Notes: a model not told the origin generated them from the letters alone. Positions 1 through 13,567 are shown, numbered from the stretch's first letter. The stretch: 64,000 nt of DNA from Brassica napus (GCF_020379485.1 NC_063448.1:43471218-43535217), one strand, 5' to 3'. Numbers and translations: made by a program.

Positions 1-46
1 ATAGAACAAACCAGACTAGAATCAGACAAGCTATCATGAAAAGTAC

Positions 47-3000
47 CTGATTTATTGAGTTTAGGATCAAGCTACAATCATTCAACGTGCAGTCCATTAA
101 GTAGATCAATGGAGACTTTAGATTCTCACCATTAGTTGGTGTCTCTGCTTCAGAACAGAAGAAGACCATGAAGAAAATTGGAATACATGTCCATTTCACT
201 TTCCGTAATTATTAGTCATTCTAAGTCACATAATTATAAAGACTCAATTACCTGATTTATGTTTGTTCTTGGATTCTCTCAGTAAAATCGCTTTACAATC
301 CTTTAGTGATCGGTATACTTCACGCACAGCTAGCTCCATCCTCTGACAAAAGCCACACCAGCTATTGCTAAAAAGGACCAAAACGTCCTTGCACAAAGGG
401 CAGGGAGTCTTCTCTCCACTGGATTGATTCCATGCCTGAACCATATGGGAGAACGTATTGACTGTGATACGCGGAATAGAATCCGCCTCGTGAAAATCCA
501 GATTGACAAAAGGTGGAACTGTAGCTTCCTTAGGCTTGTGAATAGTGGTTTCAGACCGTGTATAAGGTGATAGACTTCCATTGAGATATCCATGAAGAAA
601 GTCGACCAGCGACGAATAGCTGAATGCTAACTCATCTTGAAGGACGTAGTGCTGTTGTAAAGCAGGATCAATTATTACTGCTGATGGAATCTTTACATCA
701 CCAGTTAGACCTCTAAGCAGCGCATAGTTTGCGTCAGAGAAAAAAAATGAACCCGTGAAACTATCAACTAGATCTTCCTTCGATTCCGAGTTCAACAATA
801 CCTTGATCTCTTCTTCAACATTTTTTGTTTTATAAACCCCAGCCTTATCGGTCTCCGCCATTACTAATTGTTCACTTCGGTTTGTAGAAACCTGCTCTTT
901 ATCATCTTGGGAGGATGATTCACTTTCAGGAGGTTTCATTTTGTCCTTTTCTTTCGAACTCATACCGACCTTGTTCTGCACATCTCCTTCTCTAGGCTCA
1001 AGAGAACTTTCACTGGAACCTTCTGCTGAAGACGTGTCTTTACCAGGTCTAACTTCTGCTTGTGATGGTAAAGCATCCAGTATTTTTATGTGCACATCAT
1101 CAGATAATAGACGGAAACCAACATCCTTAGCAATCGAGCTTAACTTTTTTTCTTTTCTTCTGTGAACAAGGTTTGTCAGTAGCTCCTGCAGGGAACTGCC
1201 TTCCATTCCTGAAGCTATAGTATCAAGGGCCACATGTTTATCCCCATCCATAATCACAAAAGAGACCTTATTCTCTAACTTGATCGTCTTAAAACTTCGG
1301 GCAGTTTTCTGAAGAGACACGGATCCCGATTCTTCATCAGCCTGGCTAACGGAGTTCTCAGACTCAATATCATTCCCCCAGTTTATTATGTCAGACGCTT
1401 TATGTTGTGCAGCCACCTCCCTGAAAGTACAAAGTGCTTTCATACTCGTCCTTCTAGTTTCGAAGGAGCCACTTGATCTATCCACAAAAAGAATAACCGA
1501 CGGTTTATTTGCAGGCAAAGATGACTCGTGGTCCTGCCTGTTATCCTCCAGCTACATGAGAAAACAAGATTGATGTAAGTAATGCACAATGGACAGTATT
1601 AAATGGTCAGAATTATTAATCTTAGTAATAAATGGACTGGAAATATAGTAATTAATAAATCAATGAAACGAGCAGAAATGCAACTACAATTTCAAATTGT
1701 ATCGACTCAAACAAAATAGAGATCTTGCATTCATGAAAAACTCCCCTCTTCTCTTCTGTTATAGATATACTGACAGTAGGGAGATCCATATAAAACCCAG
1801 TTCTAATCACACAACACCATGACAGAAAAAATAACAAACAGAAACTTTATACAAAGTAAAACCCAAAACCAGATTTAGATTTATATATGGAAGAGAAATC
1901 TCGAATTATATATGTCACTTCATGATTTTCTATTTTTCTTGCAACATCTCTTCTGAAATGAAAAACCCAACTTTGTCCTTTATATTGTTAGATTTCAAGT
2001 AGTTTAAGTTACGGGTGGTTTCTATCAATAAATACAGCAAGCAAAGCACACGATCCCACTTAGCAAGTTACACACTCATTTTGCTCCAGGTAGTTCTCCC
2101 CAACAAGTAGAATAAAGATATCTGAATATGCAAAATTAACTAAAACATATGGACATAAACAAGAATCATACCTCTGAGACTATGGGATTTTCCATCTTTA
2201 AGAGTCTCTGAATGTCATCTCCGGCCTTGAGAATCTTTGAACAATGTGGACATCCTGCCAGCTGAAGGACTGCTGCCCACGAATCAGATGCTCCAACAGT
2301 AAATGGTGAAGCCAGCGATTTTTCTGTGATCAGACCAAATTTTTGCCTTTCAGGAGGCAGGGAAAACTCTTTTGCGGCGGCAATCAATTTCGAGAGGAAT
2401 GAACTGAATTGCTTGAACTGTTCATGGTTACATGTCTGTCCAGAACCCCCGTTCGCTCTGTCATTCTCCTGCAAAGCAGCAGTATCATTGACATAGCTAA
2501 AATCCTCAAGCCAAGGAACTCTACCAAATCCGCTTTGGAGTCTACACATCAATTTCCATTTTGCATGGTCTGCTACTAGGGCACGAAGAAAATGGCACAT
2601 TATGGAGGCAATACACAAACAGTAAACGTATCAACATCAACAAGGTCTAGACATAAAAGTGAGAATCTACCAGCCACCTTCTGGTTATTTTTTCCTCTTA
2701 ACTTCAGCACTCGGTCAGTTTCAACTGTTTTGGAGAAGTTTCCTGCAAAGTTGGAATCAGCCAAACATCCCAGCTTTTGATAAAAATTACTAAAGATCAT
2801 ATGCCATTACTGCTATCATATAGTATCCTGATTTTTGAAGATTAAAGAGGGTAACCAAATAAATATCAGGAGAGGACCGATGCACTACTGGGAGAAAGTA
2901 ATCTAGTGACAGCAAAGTAAAATCATTTGATGGATTATACCAGAATAGACTAATCTCACGGTAAGATTAATAGCCTAAAAAAACAAATGACATTTTGCTT

Positions 3001-4038
3001 AGAGATGTTAGATGGAAAATTTTCTACTCTTCACTCTAACGAACTAATACTCGCCAGAGTTCACTCACCTTAACAAAGTACTAAACTAAATGTATCAGGA
3101 GTTCAGGAAAAACTCTTTGGAAATCAAATCATATAGTCAACATAAAAAATCCAGAGTCAACTAACTCACCATGCCAAAGGTTATCTTCAGTGACATTCCT
3201 CTTCAACTCAGAGAGAAGTGTACTAGTCCATCCGCAAAATTCGAACAGAATCAAAGTCTTGTCAGATGATTCAAGAAAAGCCTTCAAACTCTCTGGAGAC
3301 TTCAAATGTCTGAGAGGGAGTTCTTGGGGAGGAGAAGTCAGATAAGGATGAAGAGACGACAGTATATTTGAGGCTCGGAGTTTCCCACGATAGTGGTAAG
3401 GCACAGCATGGTGATAGTACAGAATCGTAATCTCGTTGGCAGCACCAATGGCTTGTGCTAATACCTTCTCTGAGTTTCTGTACACAACCATCAACTTCAA
3501 CGAGTCATACTCTGAATCACTCTGAACCAGCTGAGTTATTTCATTCTTAAGGGACCTTGACTCGCCACACCCTACAAGATCAGCAATGAAACCAATCAGA
3601 AAACAAACGAGACAATGAAAGCAATTCCACGTGGAGGTCCGGAGATTAATGGGGCTTCCAATTAAGGATTGAAGCTAAATGATCAACAAATATATTTTTA
3701 AATCAGTTTAGAGCCAAATGATAACCACATCTTCGTATGCGTCACGCTTCATAGTTTTCAATCAGTGGGAATCAATGATTTGAGCAAGAAGCTTCGAGAT
3801 ATTTGTTCGAGCAGAGTCATCGGAAGTACATTTCTACGGAAACTAAGCAAAGGTACGGGAGAAATAGAGAGAGGGAGGGAAAGGTACATGGAGCGGTGAC
3901 GAAGAGGAGGATGTGAGGGTGGAGGCGGATCTGAGATGAGAAGTTTTGCTCCGTGAGGATACCCCATTCGCCATGACCGCTTGACGGAGGAATGATGGAT
4001 ACGAAGGCTAGGAGAAGGAGGAGCGCCGGAGTTCTCAT
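47..4038 (-). CDS. Thioredoxin-fold secretory protein, AT3G19780-like (3' part outside window)
   Basis: Six exons are visible on the minus strand: 3888-4038, 3170-3571, 2671-2742, 2172-2572, 252-1551 and 47-144. All have GT-AG borders and together stay open for 808 codons; the gene continues past the left edge. The start at 4038 is followed by a hydrophobic signal peptide (MRTPALLLLLAFVSIIPPSS). The first thioredoxin-like fold has the motif WCGES split over intron 1, so it lacks the second active cysteine. A later domain has GCPHC, and the long exon has CPLC and WCGFC in a classical thioredoxin context (VLFSNSWCGFCQRMEL). The family is poorly characterised; I infer a lumenal (ER or secretory) protein with one redox-competent domain and one or more non-catalytic folds. 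A second in-frame ATG lies 15 bases upstream (4053), but the downstream one fits the signal peptide better. Assignment to AT3G19780 rests on remembered similarity and on the neighbouring genes. Confidence 0.88.
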
Positions 4039-4057
4039 CGGGACGCCGCTCACTCAC

Positions 4058-5071
4058 TCAGTCGTCGCGTCTCTTTCCTTTTCTCGTCGTCGGTGATTCG
4101 ATTTTATTTGTTTGGTTCGGTTTAACAGATCAGATTGATCTCAGAGATCGCATTTTACCGGTTCGATAGAGAAGATGTGTTTGCCACGTGTATAATTCGA
4201 TGGATATTTATTTTGTTTAGTCAACTCAGCTTCAACTAAGAGTTTAGCCCGAGTGGCAAGATGTTACGAAAAAGGCAAACACACTAGTGATCGACAAAAT
4301 GGACCAGAAAGCCCATTATGAAGTTAGAAACGAACACGAAGGCCCAAGTAATGATGAGGCTCATGTAATGATAGTAACTCAGAAGACGGATGGATCGGTG
4401 CATTTCTTTGCTCGAGCCTTCAGGATTCCCCGGTCTGAAAGATGAAATTATGTTTGTGATTGTCCTACTTATTAGAGATAGAGGGAGAGGAGATAATCAG
4501 GAGCTTTAAAGGAACCGAGATGAAGACTGTGATTCCGTACTCGCCAGGTTTCCATAGATAACCAGCTGCCAAGCAAGCCGAATTAAGAACGTGTCATGGA
4601 TTGTGCCAATGAAGTTGATGATTGTGCGGGTGGTGTCATCCCAAACCAAGCTTTGTGCCTCCAGATGCTTCTGGTGAAGCTACAGCCAAACTAGGTGGTT
4701 GCGTGATTCAGGGGTGGTTGTGGAACAAGATACATACATGGACAATTTTTATGAAATGAATGGTTAAATAATGGTTGGGAACATGTGCTCAAAGCTGTCG
4801 AGTGTGACAAGGACCAAAGACAATTATGTGGAGATTGTTTGGTTCATGAGGTGAGTACACTCTCCTTTTTTCCCTTTACACATTTGTGCAATGAAGTTTT
4901 TGCTGTTCGTATTTAATGAGTTTATTTTGTTGATGAATTGATATGTACACATGTGCTCAAAGCTTTTCCATAACCAGACTATTTTAATCATGTTTGTCGC
5001 AGGATTTGTAACTGGAGTTTGTGTAAAGAACACGGTTTCCAACTCGCTCGGTTTACAGAAAGGGTGAGTTA
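4058..5071. other. Upstream intergenic region of the thioredoxin-fold gene
   Basis: No convincing coding exon. The first ~150 bases should hold the promoter and 5' leader of the minus-strand thioredoxin-fold gene. The rest is unique-looking DNA of mixed composition without recognisable domains, ending at the boundary of the Helitron-like sequence. Confidence 0.5.
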
Positions 5072-6944
5072 TGATTATATATTAATCATGGAGCATTACC
5101 ACATATTTTCGTAGCCACGTGTTATTACAAGAATGATTCTTAGAATTGTTAGAAAAATAAGTTGATTCATATAAACATATACTATGTTTTTTATTAAACT
5201 AACTATCAAATTAATTAGTAGTGTACAAAAGAATATTTTTTTTTCTTAAATAAAAGCTACAGAATTACCTAACATGGTTAATATATATAACAATTAATGA
5301 TTATGAATAATACATATTCGGTAACAATTTTTCTAACCTCTCTCTTTTTTATTTAGTTTTATACTATTAAAAGAAATTAAACAATCACATTAAATATATA
5401 ATAAAAAAAATAGATTTTTTCTTATATGTTATATTTTGAATTTTTAAAAATGACTATAAATTACTAAAAATGGTAAAAGTCTCACATTGGAAATTTTGTG
5501 ATCAATGGTTTAACTTTTTTTTTGTTCAAGCAAGATACAAATGATCATATATCGTAGGGGTGGGCGTTCAGATACACGTTCGGGTTCGTATCAGATATTT
5601 CAGTATAAAGATATAGAACACGTTCAGGTATTTCTACACTTCGAGTCGGGTTCGGGTGTTTTATGTCAGGGTTCAGATATTTTGGGTCGGGTTAGGATAT
5701 TTAAATTTTGAAGAAAAAAAAATTATTCATTTTTTAAGTTTTTGTATTTAAAATATATTTAACTTAACCGATTTTCTAATTTTAAAAGATTAAACTATTA
5801 AAAGGTTTGGATATAAAACGTTAAAAATAGAATGACATTAATTTAATTGTTGTTTTGAAATTTTAGATGCAACTTTTGTTAATGCAAGAAACAAGAGCTT
5901 GATATGTATTTTAAGTGAGTAGTAAATGATTTTGTCCATAATTATATGTATATTATCTAATTTTGAGCAATAAACATTATTAATATAAAAATTTTGAGTA
6001 AAATGAGAGAAGTAAACTAGAAATATAGGGTTAATTATACTTATATTTAGTTATCTTCGGATATTCATTCGGATTCGGATATTACCCGAACGGGTGAAAT
6101 AAGTAATTTATTTTGTTGTTCTAGAATTAGATGATTTTTAGATCGAGCTGGTGAATATATACTAGACAGACGTTTATCTTTCGAGTCTGCACGTATATTC
6201 TATAACAGCTTGATATATTAGATTTGAACACAGTTTGCCGGCGATTTTGTTTTCAAAATTTTGATTCTTAGATATGTATCTGGAATGAAACTAATGTTTA
6301 CATATGTCCATTTTTTAAATTGACACTTATGTAATTCACCGAATTAATAGAATAAGTTAAAAAAAAAACTTAACTCATATCTATGAAACAAAGATCAGAA
6401 CGAAAGCACAATTTTATAGAGTTAGAAAATGAAATCACTTACGGAGAGTCAATAGTAAACAAATTGGGAGAAGAAAACCTAATCCTCTTTCGTCATTATA
6501 CAATCGAGGTTGCCTATTTGGTTTCAGTGATTTGTGTCAGCCGTAAAACTTAATTTCCTTTTGTGCGTATGAAGTCTTAAAAATAATTAAAATGAGATGT
6601 AATAACTATTCAACAATGATGCTATATTGAAGAGACCAAAAAAGATTACAATCAATAAATCTTAAAAGGAGACGTCTACCACAGCAACCAAACGAAAATA
6701 AATGATTCGATTAACCTGAATTTTTGTTTTGACGGTTTTATACCATCAAATGAAAAAAATTCCTTCGGTTTTTTAATCTAAATAAAGAAGAAAACGAATC
6801 GGCAGGTCAAGAAGAGTTTGAATCATTTGTATTGGTCATTTTATAATCGATAAAGATTGTAGTGTTACAAAATGTTAAAACCATTTAATAAACAAACATT
6901 ATTATAAAAACTCACTTCGCGCAAGCGCGCGGATTATCATCTAG
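5072..6944 (+). mobile_element. Degenerate non-autonomous Helitron
   Basis: The 3' end has the Helitron signature: a GC-rich palindrome (CGCGC-AA-GCGCG at 6918-6929) followed 11 bases later by CTAG (6941-6944) and a host T. The 5' end (about 5072, TGATTATATATTA) aligns with the cleaner 5' end of the second Helitron at 58590. The two also share blocks near 5110-5180 (GATTCTTAGAATT) and 5446-5510 (AAAATGACTATAAATTACTA), in the same order. No Rep/helicase coding is present. The 5' TC dinucleotide reads TG here, so the exact left edge is uncertain. An AT-rich interior with a G/C-rich insertion (5556-6100) explains its greater length. Confidence 0.68.
5556..6100. repeat. GGGTGGGCGTTCGG-type inverted-end insertion inside the Helitron
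   Basis: The left side begins AGGGGTGGGCGTTC and has several GTTCGGGTTCG-type words; the right side ends with CGGATTCGGATATTACCCGAACGGGTG, the same words inverted. The second Helitron of this family lacks this ~545-bp stretch, so it is probably a separate small DNA element that landed in the Helitron. I could not find a clean TSD. Its class is unknown (a hAT-type or other MITE is possible). Confidence 0.4.
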
Positions 6945-7145
6945 TAATTTAATAAAACTGAAAATAAATTATTATAAAATTAAATTGTTGATAACAAAAA
7001 AAATTATTAATATTCATATATATGTAAACCGAGCAAAACAATCTAGTAATAAATCAAATTAAAACGCTAAGAAAAAGGTCGACAGCAAAGAAAAGGTCGA
7101 CAGCAACCAACCTCAATAAATTAGGGTTTTGAGTCTTCACATAAG

Positions 7146-7421
7146 ATGGAACAAAAAATTTCTTCGTTACCCATCGACCTAACCTCAGAGATTCTCTTTC
7201 GGTTGCCTGCAAAATCTGTTGGGAGGTTTTATTGCTTGTCGAAGCTTTGGTTATCAATCACCGCCGATCCACGTTTCATCAAGTCGCTTGGAACTACACG
7301 GCCGAGTCTTCTACTATGTTCAATAAAAGGTCACCATATTTTTGTTAGTCATCAGAGTTCGATGATCAGGTCTTACGCTTCTTCTCAGCCTTTTCATCTT
7401 TATCTGATGTGTTGTACAGGA
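7146..7421 (+). pseudogene. F-box protein N-terminal fragment
   Basis: The reading frame from the ATG at 7146 encodes an F-box: SLPIDLTSEILFRLPAKSVG followed by a degenerate CLSKLWLSI (the usual CVSKLW) and DPRFIKSLGTTRPSLLL. This is the standard start of the large Brassicaceae F-box-associated family, whose members are usually 350-400 residues. Similarity stops around 7400 and the frame ends at 7436 in unrelated sequence; no kelch or FBA domain follows. The fragment was evidently cut off by later insertions to its right. It is not expected to give a functional SCF subunit. Confidence 0.7.
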
Positions 7422-8004
7422 CGTGAGAAGGAATAGATGCGGAAACAGATGAATAAAAGCGATGTAACTATGGCACATATATTTAACGTGGTTCACCCCT
7501 AGCGCTAAGTCCACGGGCAAAGAGAGATCTTATTATTGGAGGTGATATTGAACTTATAAAGTGCAAGTAAGAAGCTCTTGTCTTTACGCATTACTCGTCC
7601 TTGCTTTAGAAGTTCTCGGCAAGCCTCGATACAATTTCAATGTCGTGATTTTAGTCATCTACTCATTACTGGATTCACATAGTCCATTTATTCTAGTCCA
7701 TGCCAAATCAAGTCAAATAGGACTTCACGGTCATGGAGCTTCTCACCAAAAGCTCTTGTCGGTCATCATTCCAGCCGTTTCTCACAGGTGTATCAACGTC
7801 GTTTTCGACTATCAATTGTTCTTTGGAACAATCCTTTAGGGAATAAGATGAAGTCTCTCCATGGTTTTTTTCATACTGCTGAGCTTGACTCGCCCCATAA
7901 AAGCTCTATCTTTCTATGTTTTGTAATGCTTTCTATTTTCGTCTTAACGTCGAGCATGTCTCTGGGATCTTCTACTTTGATTGTAAACTTTGTTGCTCAC
8001 TGAG
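7422..8004. other. Non-coding stretch between the F-box fragment and the CACTA element
   Basis: No coding potential with recognisable domains. The words around 7435-7520 (GCGGAAACAGATGAATAAAAG, AACGTGGTTCACCCC, AAGTCCACGGGC) read like the LTR of a plant retroelement or TRIM, but I cannot find a second LTR. The last three bases (8002-8004, GAG) are the left copy of the CACTA TSD. Confidence 0.35.
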
Positions 8005-8019
8005 CACCACAAGAAAACA
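8005..8019. repeat. Left terminal inverted repeat of CACTA element 1
   Basis: CACCACAAGAAAACA, differing from the right end at the fourth base (C for T), so the defining CACTA terminus is CACCA here. Confidence 0.9.
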
Positions 8020-8460
8020 CTCCGAATTCCGACGGAGCTTCCGACGGACACCAAGGTCGTCGGACATTTGCGACGGAATACTGACAAATTTCCGACCAAA
8101 TCCAAAAAAATGAAGTCGTCGGAATTCCGTCGGCCATTTCCGACGGAATTCCGACGACATACGGTTCGTCGGAATTTTCCGACGACTTTTCGACGACATT
8201 CCGATAAAAAATGTAACCGTTGTAGTCGTCGGAAGTTCGTCGGTATATTCCGACGGAATTCCGACGACATTCCGATTAACAGCAAAGTCGTCGGAATTCC
8301 ATCGGTATTTTCCGACGGCATTCCGACGAACCATGTGACCGTTGCCGACAAATACATATGACCGTTGTATAGCCGTTTGGGATTGGACAATTCCGACGGA
8401 ATTCCGACGGACTTCTTTATATCCGTCGGAATTTCGTCGGAAAGTCGTCGGAGGTCCGTA
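8020..8460. repeat. Left subterminal TTCCGACGAC array of CACTA element 1
   Basis: More than a dozen copies of GTCGTCGGAATTCCGTCGG-type words in both orientations, often as short palindromes (GGAATTCC core). Such subterminal motifs are the usual TnpA binding sites in En/Spm-like elements. Open frames across this stretch are repeat artefacts. It runs into a probable promoter and leader (CTATAAATAC near 8471) of the transposase gene. Confidence 0.85.
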
Positions 8461-8554
8461 AGCAATTTCCTATAAATACAACCCCTCCTCATTCAACTCA
8501 TTCACACTTCATTCTCTCTTCATTCTCTTTAGTCATAACAATTCCGTGAAAATC

Positions 8555-11500
8555 ATGTCTTCAGAAGTTTATTATCGTTCGTGGATGGATAAACCTCATT
8601 TGGATCCGAACACCAATTTGCTTACGGAAGAATACGTTCAAGGGATTGGAGAATTCATGAGGCTTGTTCAACAGCAACCGGATGCAAAAAGTGGTATGTT
8701 AAGATGTCCCTGCTCTTCTTGCAATAATAATAAGGTTATAAAAGAATTTGATGTTTGGACTCATTTGTATATGAAAGGGTTTTCACGTAATTATAAAGTT
8801 TGGTACCTTCATGGGGAAACTGGTTATGAATATGGTAGTACTAGCGAACCTCAGCCTGTTAGTGAACCTCAGCCTGATATTAGGTTAGAAGAATCTAGAA
8901 CGGATATAGATTATGGTGTAGGTACTGAGCAGATGGTACATGATCATTATAGAGGGGAAGAACCAAACCCCGAGTCTAGGAGATTTTTTGACATGTTGGA
9001 TGCAGGAAAACAACCTTTGTATCAAAATTGTAGAGATGGTCATTCAGTCTTATCATCTGCAACTAGATTAATGGGTATTAAGACAGACTATAATTTGGCT
9101 GAAGAATGTATGGATGCGATTACTGATTTTGTCAAAGGTATTCTACCTGAGGATAACCTTGCACCGGGTTCATACTACGAGGTTCAGAAACTTGTTGCAG
9201 GTCTTCAACTACCGTATGAAGTGATAGATGTATGTATTGACAACTGCATGATCTACTGGAGAGCGGATGAGACACGGAATGTATGCAAATTTTGTGGGAA
9301 ACCTCGTTATCAGGAGACGAGGGGAAGAGTTCCGATCCCATTCAAAAGAATGTGGTATTTGCCTTTGACGGAAAGATTGAAGAGGTTGTATCAGTGTGAG
9401 CGCACAGCAAAAGCAATGAGATGGCATGCAGAGCATTCCACAAATGGTGAGATTAGACATCCTTCAGATGCAAAGGCTTGGAAACATTTCCAGTCAACAT
9501 ATCCAGAATTTGCGGAAGAGAGAAGAAATGTTTATCTTGGATTATCTACTGATGGTTTCAGCCCATTTGGAAAGCATGGAAGGCAGTATTCTCTATGGCC
9601 AGTTATTGTGACACCGTACAACTTACGGCCGAGCTTGTGCATGCGACGAGAGTTTTTGTTTCTCTCAATTCTAGTCCCCGGGCCAGATCATCCTAAAAGA
9701 TCACTAGATGTGTTTCTTCAACCACTAATATATGAGTTGCAACAACTATGGGCGCATGGTTTTGAGACATACGATGTTTCGCGCAAAGAAAACTTTCAGA
9801 TGCGGGCAGTACTTATGTGGACAATAAGTGACTTTCCAGCATATGGTATGTTATCTGGATGGACAACACATGGGAAGCTATCATGTCCATATTGTCAAGA
9901 TGACACAGATGCTTTCCAACTAAAGAACGGAAGGAAAACGTGTTGGTTTGACTGTCACAGACGATTTCTACCACCTGATCATCCATACCGCAGGAGTAAG
10001 ACTTCGTTTACGAAGAACAAGCAGGTGTTTGATGGTCCACCTGAGGAAGTTAGTGGGAAAGATTTGTTGAAGCAGTTTAGGTATTTTGATGCAGAAAGGA
10101 CGCCAGATGTAGGTGGACATGAAAACATTCGAGTCAATGCGGTTGGAGAGCTACATAACTGGCACAAAAAGAGTATTTTCTGGGATCTACCATATTGGGA
10201 GAGTCATCTATTGCGGCATAATTTAGATGTCATGCATATTGAGAAGAACTTCTTCGATAATCTGATGAACACAGTCCTTAACATCCAAGGTAAAACGAAG
10301 GATAATTTGAAGTCAAGGTTGGATTTAGTCGATATTTGTGATCGTTCTGAACTTCACGTTGATGAGAACGGTACGGCCCCTTTTCCCATTTATCGGCTAG
10401 ATGGTGCTAGAAAAGAAGAGTTCTTTGATTGGATTACAGAGAAAGTGAAATTTCCTGACGGATATGCATCAAATTTGGGGAACTGCGTTGATAGAAGCGA
10501 AGGAAAGTTTACTGGCTTGAAGAGTCATGATTGTCATGTAATTATGCAGCGCCTCCTTCCGTTTGCCTTTTCAGCATTATTGCCACGTAATGTTCATGAA
10601 GCAATTGCAGGGATTAGTGTTTTTTTCCGTGACTTATGCAGCAGAGTATTGACTGAAGAGGGTATTAATAATTTGAAGACAAACGCACCAGTCAGCATGT
10701 GCAACCTTGAGAAGATATTTCCTCCATCATTCTTTGATGTAATGGAACATCTTGCTATTCATCTCGCAAGAGAATTGGAACTTGGTGGTCCTGTGCAGTA
10801 CAGATGGATGTATATTTTTGAGCGTTATATGCATCATCTGAAGAAGATGGTCAAAAATCAAAGCAGGGTGGAAGGATCTATAGTGGCACAGGTGATCAAT
10901 GAAGAAACTGCAATCTTTGCTGAAAATTATTTTCCACCAGAAGTGCAAACAAAACACCGAAGACCTGCTCGGCATGATGATAGAGGGGAGAGAGCAACAT
11001 ATCATGTTACTGTCCCAAGCATGTTCAAGGAAATAGGACGACTTAGTGGAAAATTCACGAAGCGGAGACTTACGGACACTGAGAACGCTCATTTGCAAAC
11101 ATATTTGCTCACCAACTGTGAAGATGTTCTACAATATGAGAGGTAAAAATATTTATTCATTTATTGTTAGATTAATATTCAATAAATTTATTTCATATTG
11201 ATAATATTTTTGTATATAGTGTATATATGGCGGAGTTGCGTATGACTCACAGGCATGCAACAGAAGATGAGCTTCGACAACTTAGAGATAACGGATTTGC
11301 TGCGTGGCTTCGTAGTTATGTGAGTCATATATCCTATTACCCTATGCAAATGATTAGTTTAAATTTAATATATATAAACTAATTAATTTTGCAATCATAT
11401 ATGTTTTTTTTATAGGTGAATGATGGTTTGGCCAGAGGTCTTGTGTTCGATGATTGGATACGCGAATTTGTGCAGGGACCAAACTATGTGGTCAAATCAT

Positions 11501-12156
11501 ATCCTAAATTTTGTACGCGAGGATATGCATTCACAAGGAAAGGTCATTCTAAGACAACATATGATGCTGGTGTTTCATCTTCTTCTGGTGACGATGTCTA
11601 CTACGGCAACATAAAAGAAATATTGGAAATCCAATTTCCTGGAATGGTTGGATTGCGTTGTGTAGTATTCTATTGTGATTGGTATGACACCACCCCAGAT
11701 AGAGGAGTGAAGATTGATGCGTTTGGTGTTACATCAGTTCATTCGCGGCGGAAACTTCAATATTATGATCCCTTCATTCTTGGTTCGCAAGCTGATCAGG
11801 TATGTCAATATATTCATAATTTTTTACCAATATAATTAATTAATGTTATATATTGAACTAATACTTTGTATAATTGATATGTATAGGTGTGCTACATCAG
11901 TTACCCTCGGGTGACGTACAGAGACGATCCATGGGTTACTGTAACGCAAATCAACCCAAGAGGACGAGTGGATGGAACTTCTGATGATGATGAACCATTG
12001 CAACCAGAGTCTACCAGCAACGCCCAGGCAGTTGAAGATTTGGAAAATGTTCAACTCGTTGAGAATTTGACTGTGTTTGGACATGATGCTGTCGTACATT
12101 CAGAGCCGGAAGCCGAGGTTGGGGAGTTTGATGAAGATTCAGACGATTATGATTAG
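8555..12156 (+). CDS. CACTA TNP2-type transposase (tnp2, DUF4218, DUF4216)
   Basis: Four exons with GT-AG borders: 8555-11142, 11220-11319, 11416-11799 and 11887-12156, stop TAG. I start at 8555 (MSSEVYYRSW), the usual position before the N-terminal zinc-finger-like segment (CPCSSCNNN). The middle holds the tnp2 transposase domain (MRREFLFLSILVPGP, GWTTHGKLSCPYC, HNLDVMHIEKNFFDNL), then a DUF4218 region (LPRNVHEAI, RWMYIFERYM) and in exon 3 a DUF4216 region (YGNIKEILEIQFPG, DPFILGSQADQV). The C-terminus is acidic. No stop or frameshift was found. It should catalyse excision and integration of the CACTA element in the nucleus together with the TnpA-like protein encoded next to it. It is expected to be silenced like most plant transposons, but nothing here shows that directly. 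Confidence 0.9.
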
Positions 12157-12179
12157 TTTTTTTTTTTTTTTTTTTTAAT

Positions 12180-12890
12180 GGTCCGTCGGAAATCCCTCGC
12201 AATATACCGACGACATAGCGACGACAACGGGTTTCATTGAAAATTGGAAAGGTCGTCGGTATTTCGTCGGAAAATACCGACGACATTCCGACGAACTTGT
12301 CGAGTTTGTCGGAATGTCGTCGGTATTTTCCGACGAAATACCGACGACATGTTTTTCTATAAAGTTTCAATCATAAAAATCTATAAATTTAGATGCCAAA
12401 ACTATGAAAATAACACATAATAAGTGTTTAGTATAGTATTAGATCGCAACCGTTCAAATATAACAACTCATTAAAATATTTATGTATGCATATCATTGTT
12501 TTCATAACATCTCATCTTAACATTATGTACTTATACAATCATATTTATATAAGCTTACACTACAAAAAATATTGTTGTGTAAAATCGTGTTATAAAACAT
12601 TTTTATTGTTAAATCTTTATGCAAATACTATATATATTATCAAAGGTTTGGATTTTGCATTTAGAAACTTGAAAAGAACACCCTAAACACTAAGTCGTCG
12701 GAATTCCGTCGGAATATACCGACGGAATGTGTCCGTCGGAAAATACTGACGGACACGTTCCGTCGGAATTTCAATTAGCCCGGGAAAACCAAACCGCTTG
12801 AAAATTTTCGCGAATCGGCATTTGGTATATTTTAAATATACCGACGGAATACCGACGAACCCGTGTCCGTCGGAATCCACGAAAATAAAA
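12180..12890. repeat. Internal TTCCGACGAC arrays between the two CACTA-1 genes
   Basis: Two clusters (about 12180-12355 and 12690-12880) of the motif found at the element ends, separated by AT-rich DNA. The second lies directly upstream of the TnpA-like gene, where it could act as promoter DNA or as binding sites. Confidence 0.75.
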
Positions 12891-13046
12891 ACCCTTCTCC
12901 TTTCTTCTTCGTTATCTCCGCGGCCTCTCTCTCTCTCAAAACTCTCCGGCGATTTCGGCGATTTCGGCGACTCTCCGGCGATTCCGGCCTCTCTTCACCG
13001 GCGAATCCTCTCCTCACCCTCCTATCTCTTCCCCAAACCCCAAATC

Positions 13047-13531
13047 ATGTAAGAATCATCCCAAACCTTTTTTTTTTCAATTGTTTAGGGTTTTGGAAGT
13101 TGATCTCGGATTTTAGGTTGTTTGATTGAACATTTTAGGATTGAATGGATAGTTTAGGATATATAAGTTAGGATTGTTGTTTTAGTTTTTTTTGGAACAT
13201 TTTTTTATTTTTAAAAACGTTTTTTGATTTTTAAAAACGTTTTTTTTTGAAAAAATATAAATATTTAACACCATTTTTCTTCATTTATAAATTTTAACAA
13301 CATTTTTCTATATTTATAAATTTTTTATAATTTTGTATACATATATATATATATGTAAATCATGTATAGTAAAAATTTTAAAATTTTAAAATTTTTTATA
13401 TTTTTTTTTAAGTTTCCACTAATAAATATTTAACAACATTTTTTTTTTAAAATATAAATATTTAACAACATTTTTCTTCATTTATAAATTTTTAACAACA
13501 TTTTTCTATATTTATAAATTTTTTATAATTT

Positions 13532-13567
<36 letters not shown>

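Noticed and set aside
7944..8492. Overlapping Arg-rich open frames on both strands at the CACTA-1 ends (also 12011-12370 and 15298-15715)
   Set aside because: They are produced by the short TCCGACGACATTCC repeats, which happen to lack stops in several frames; no domain and no splice context.
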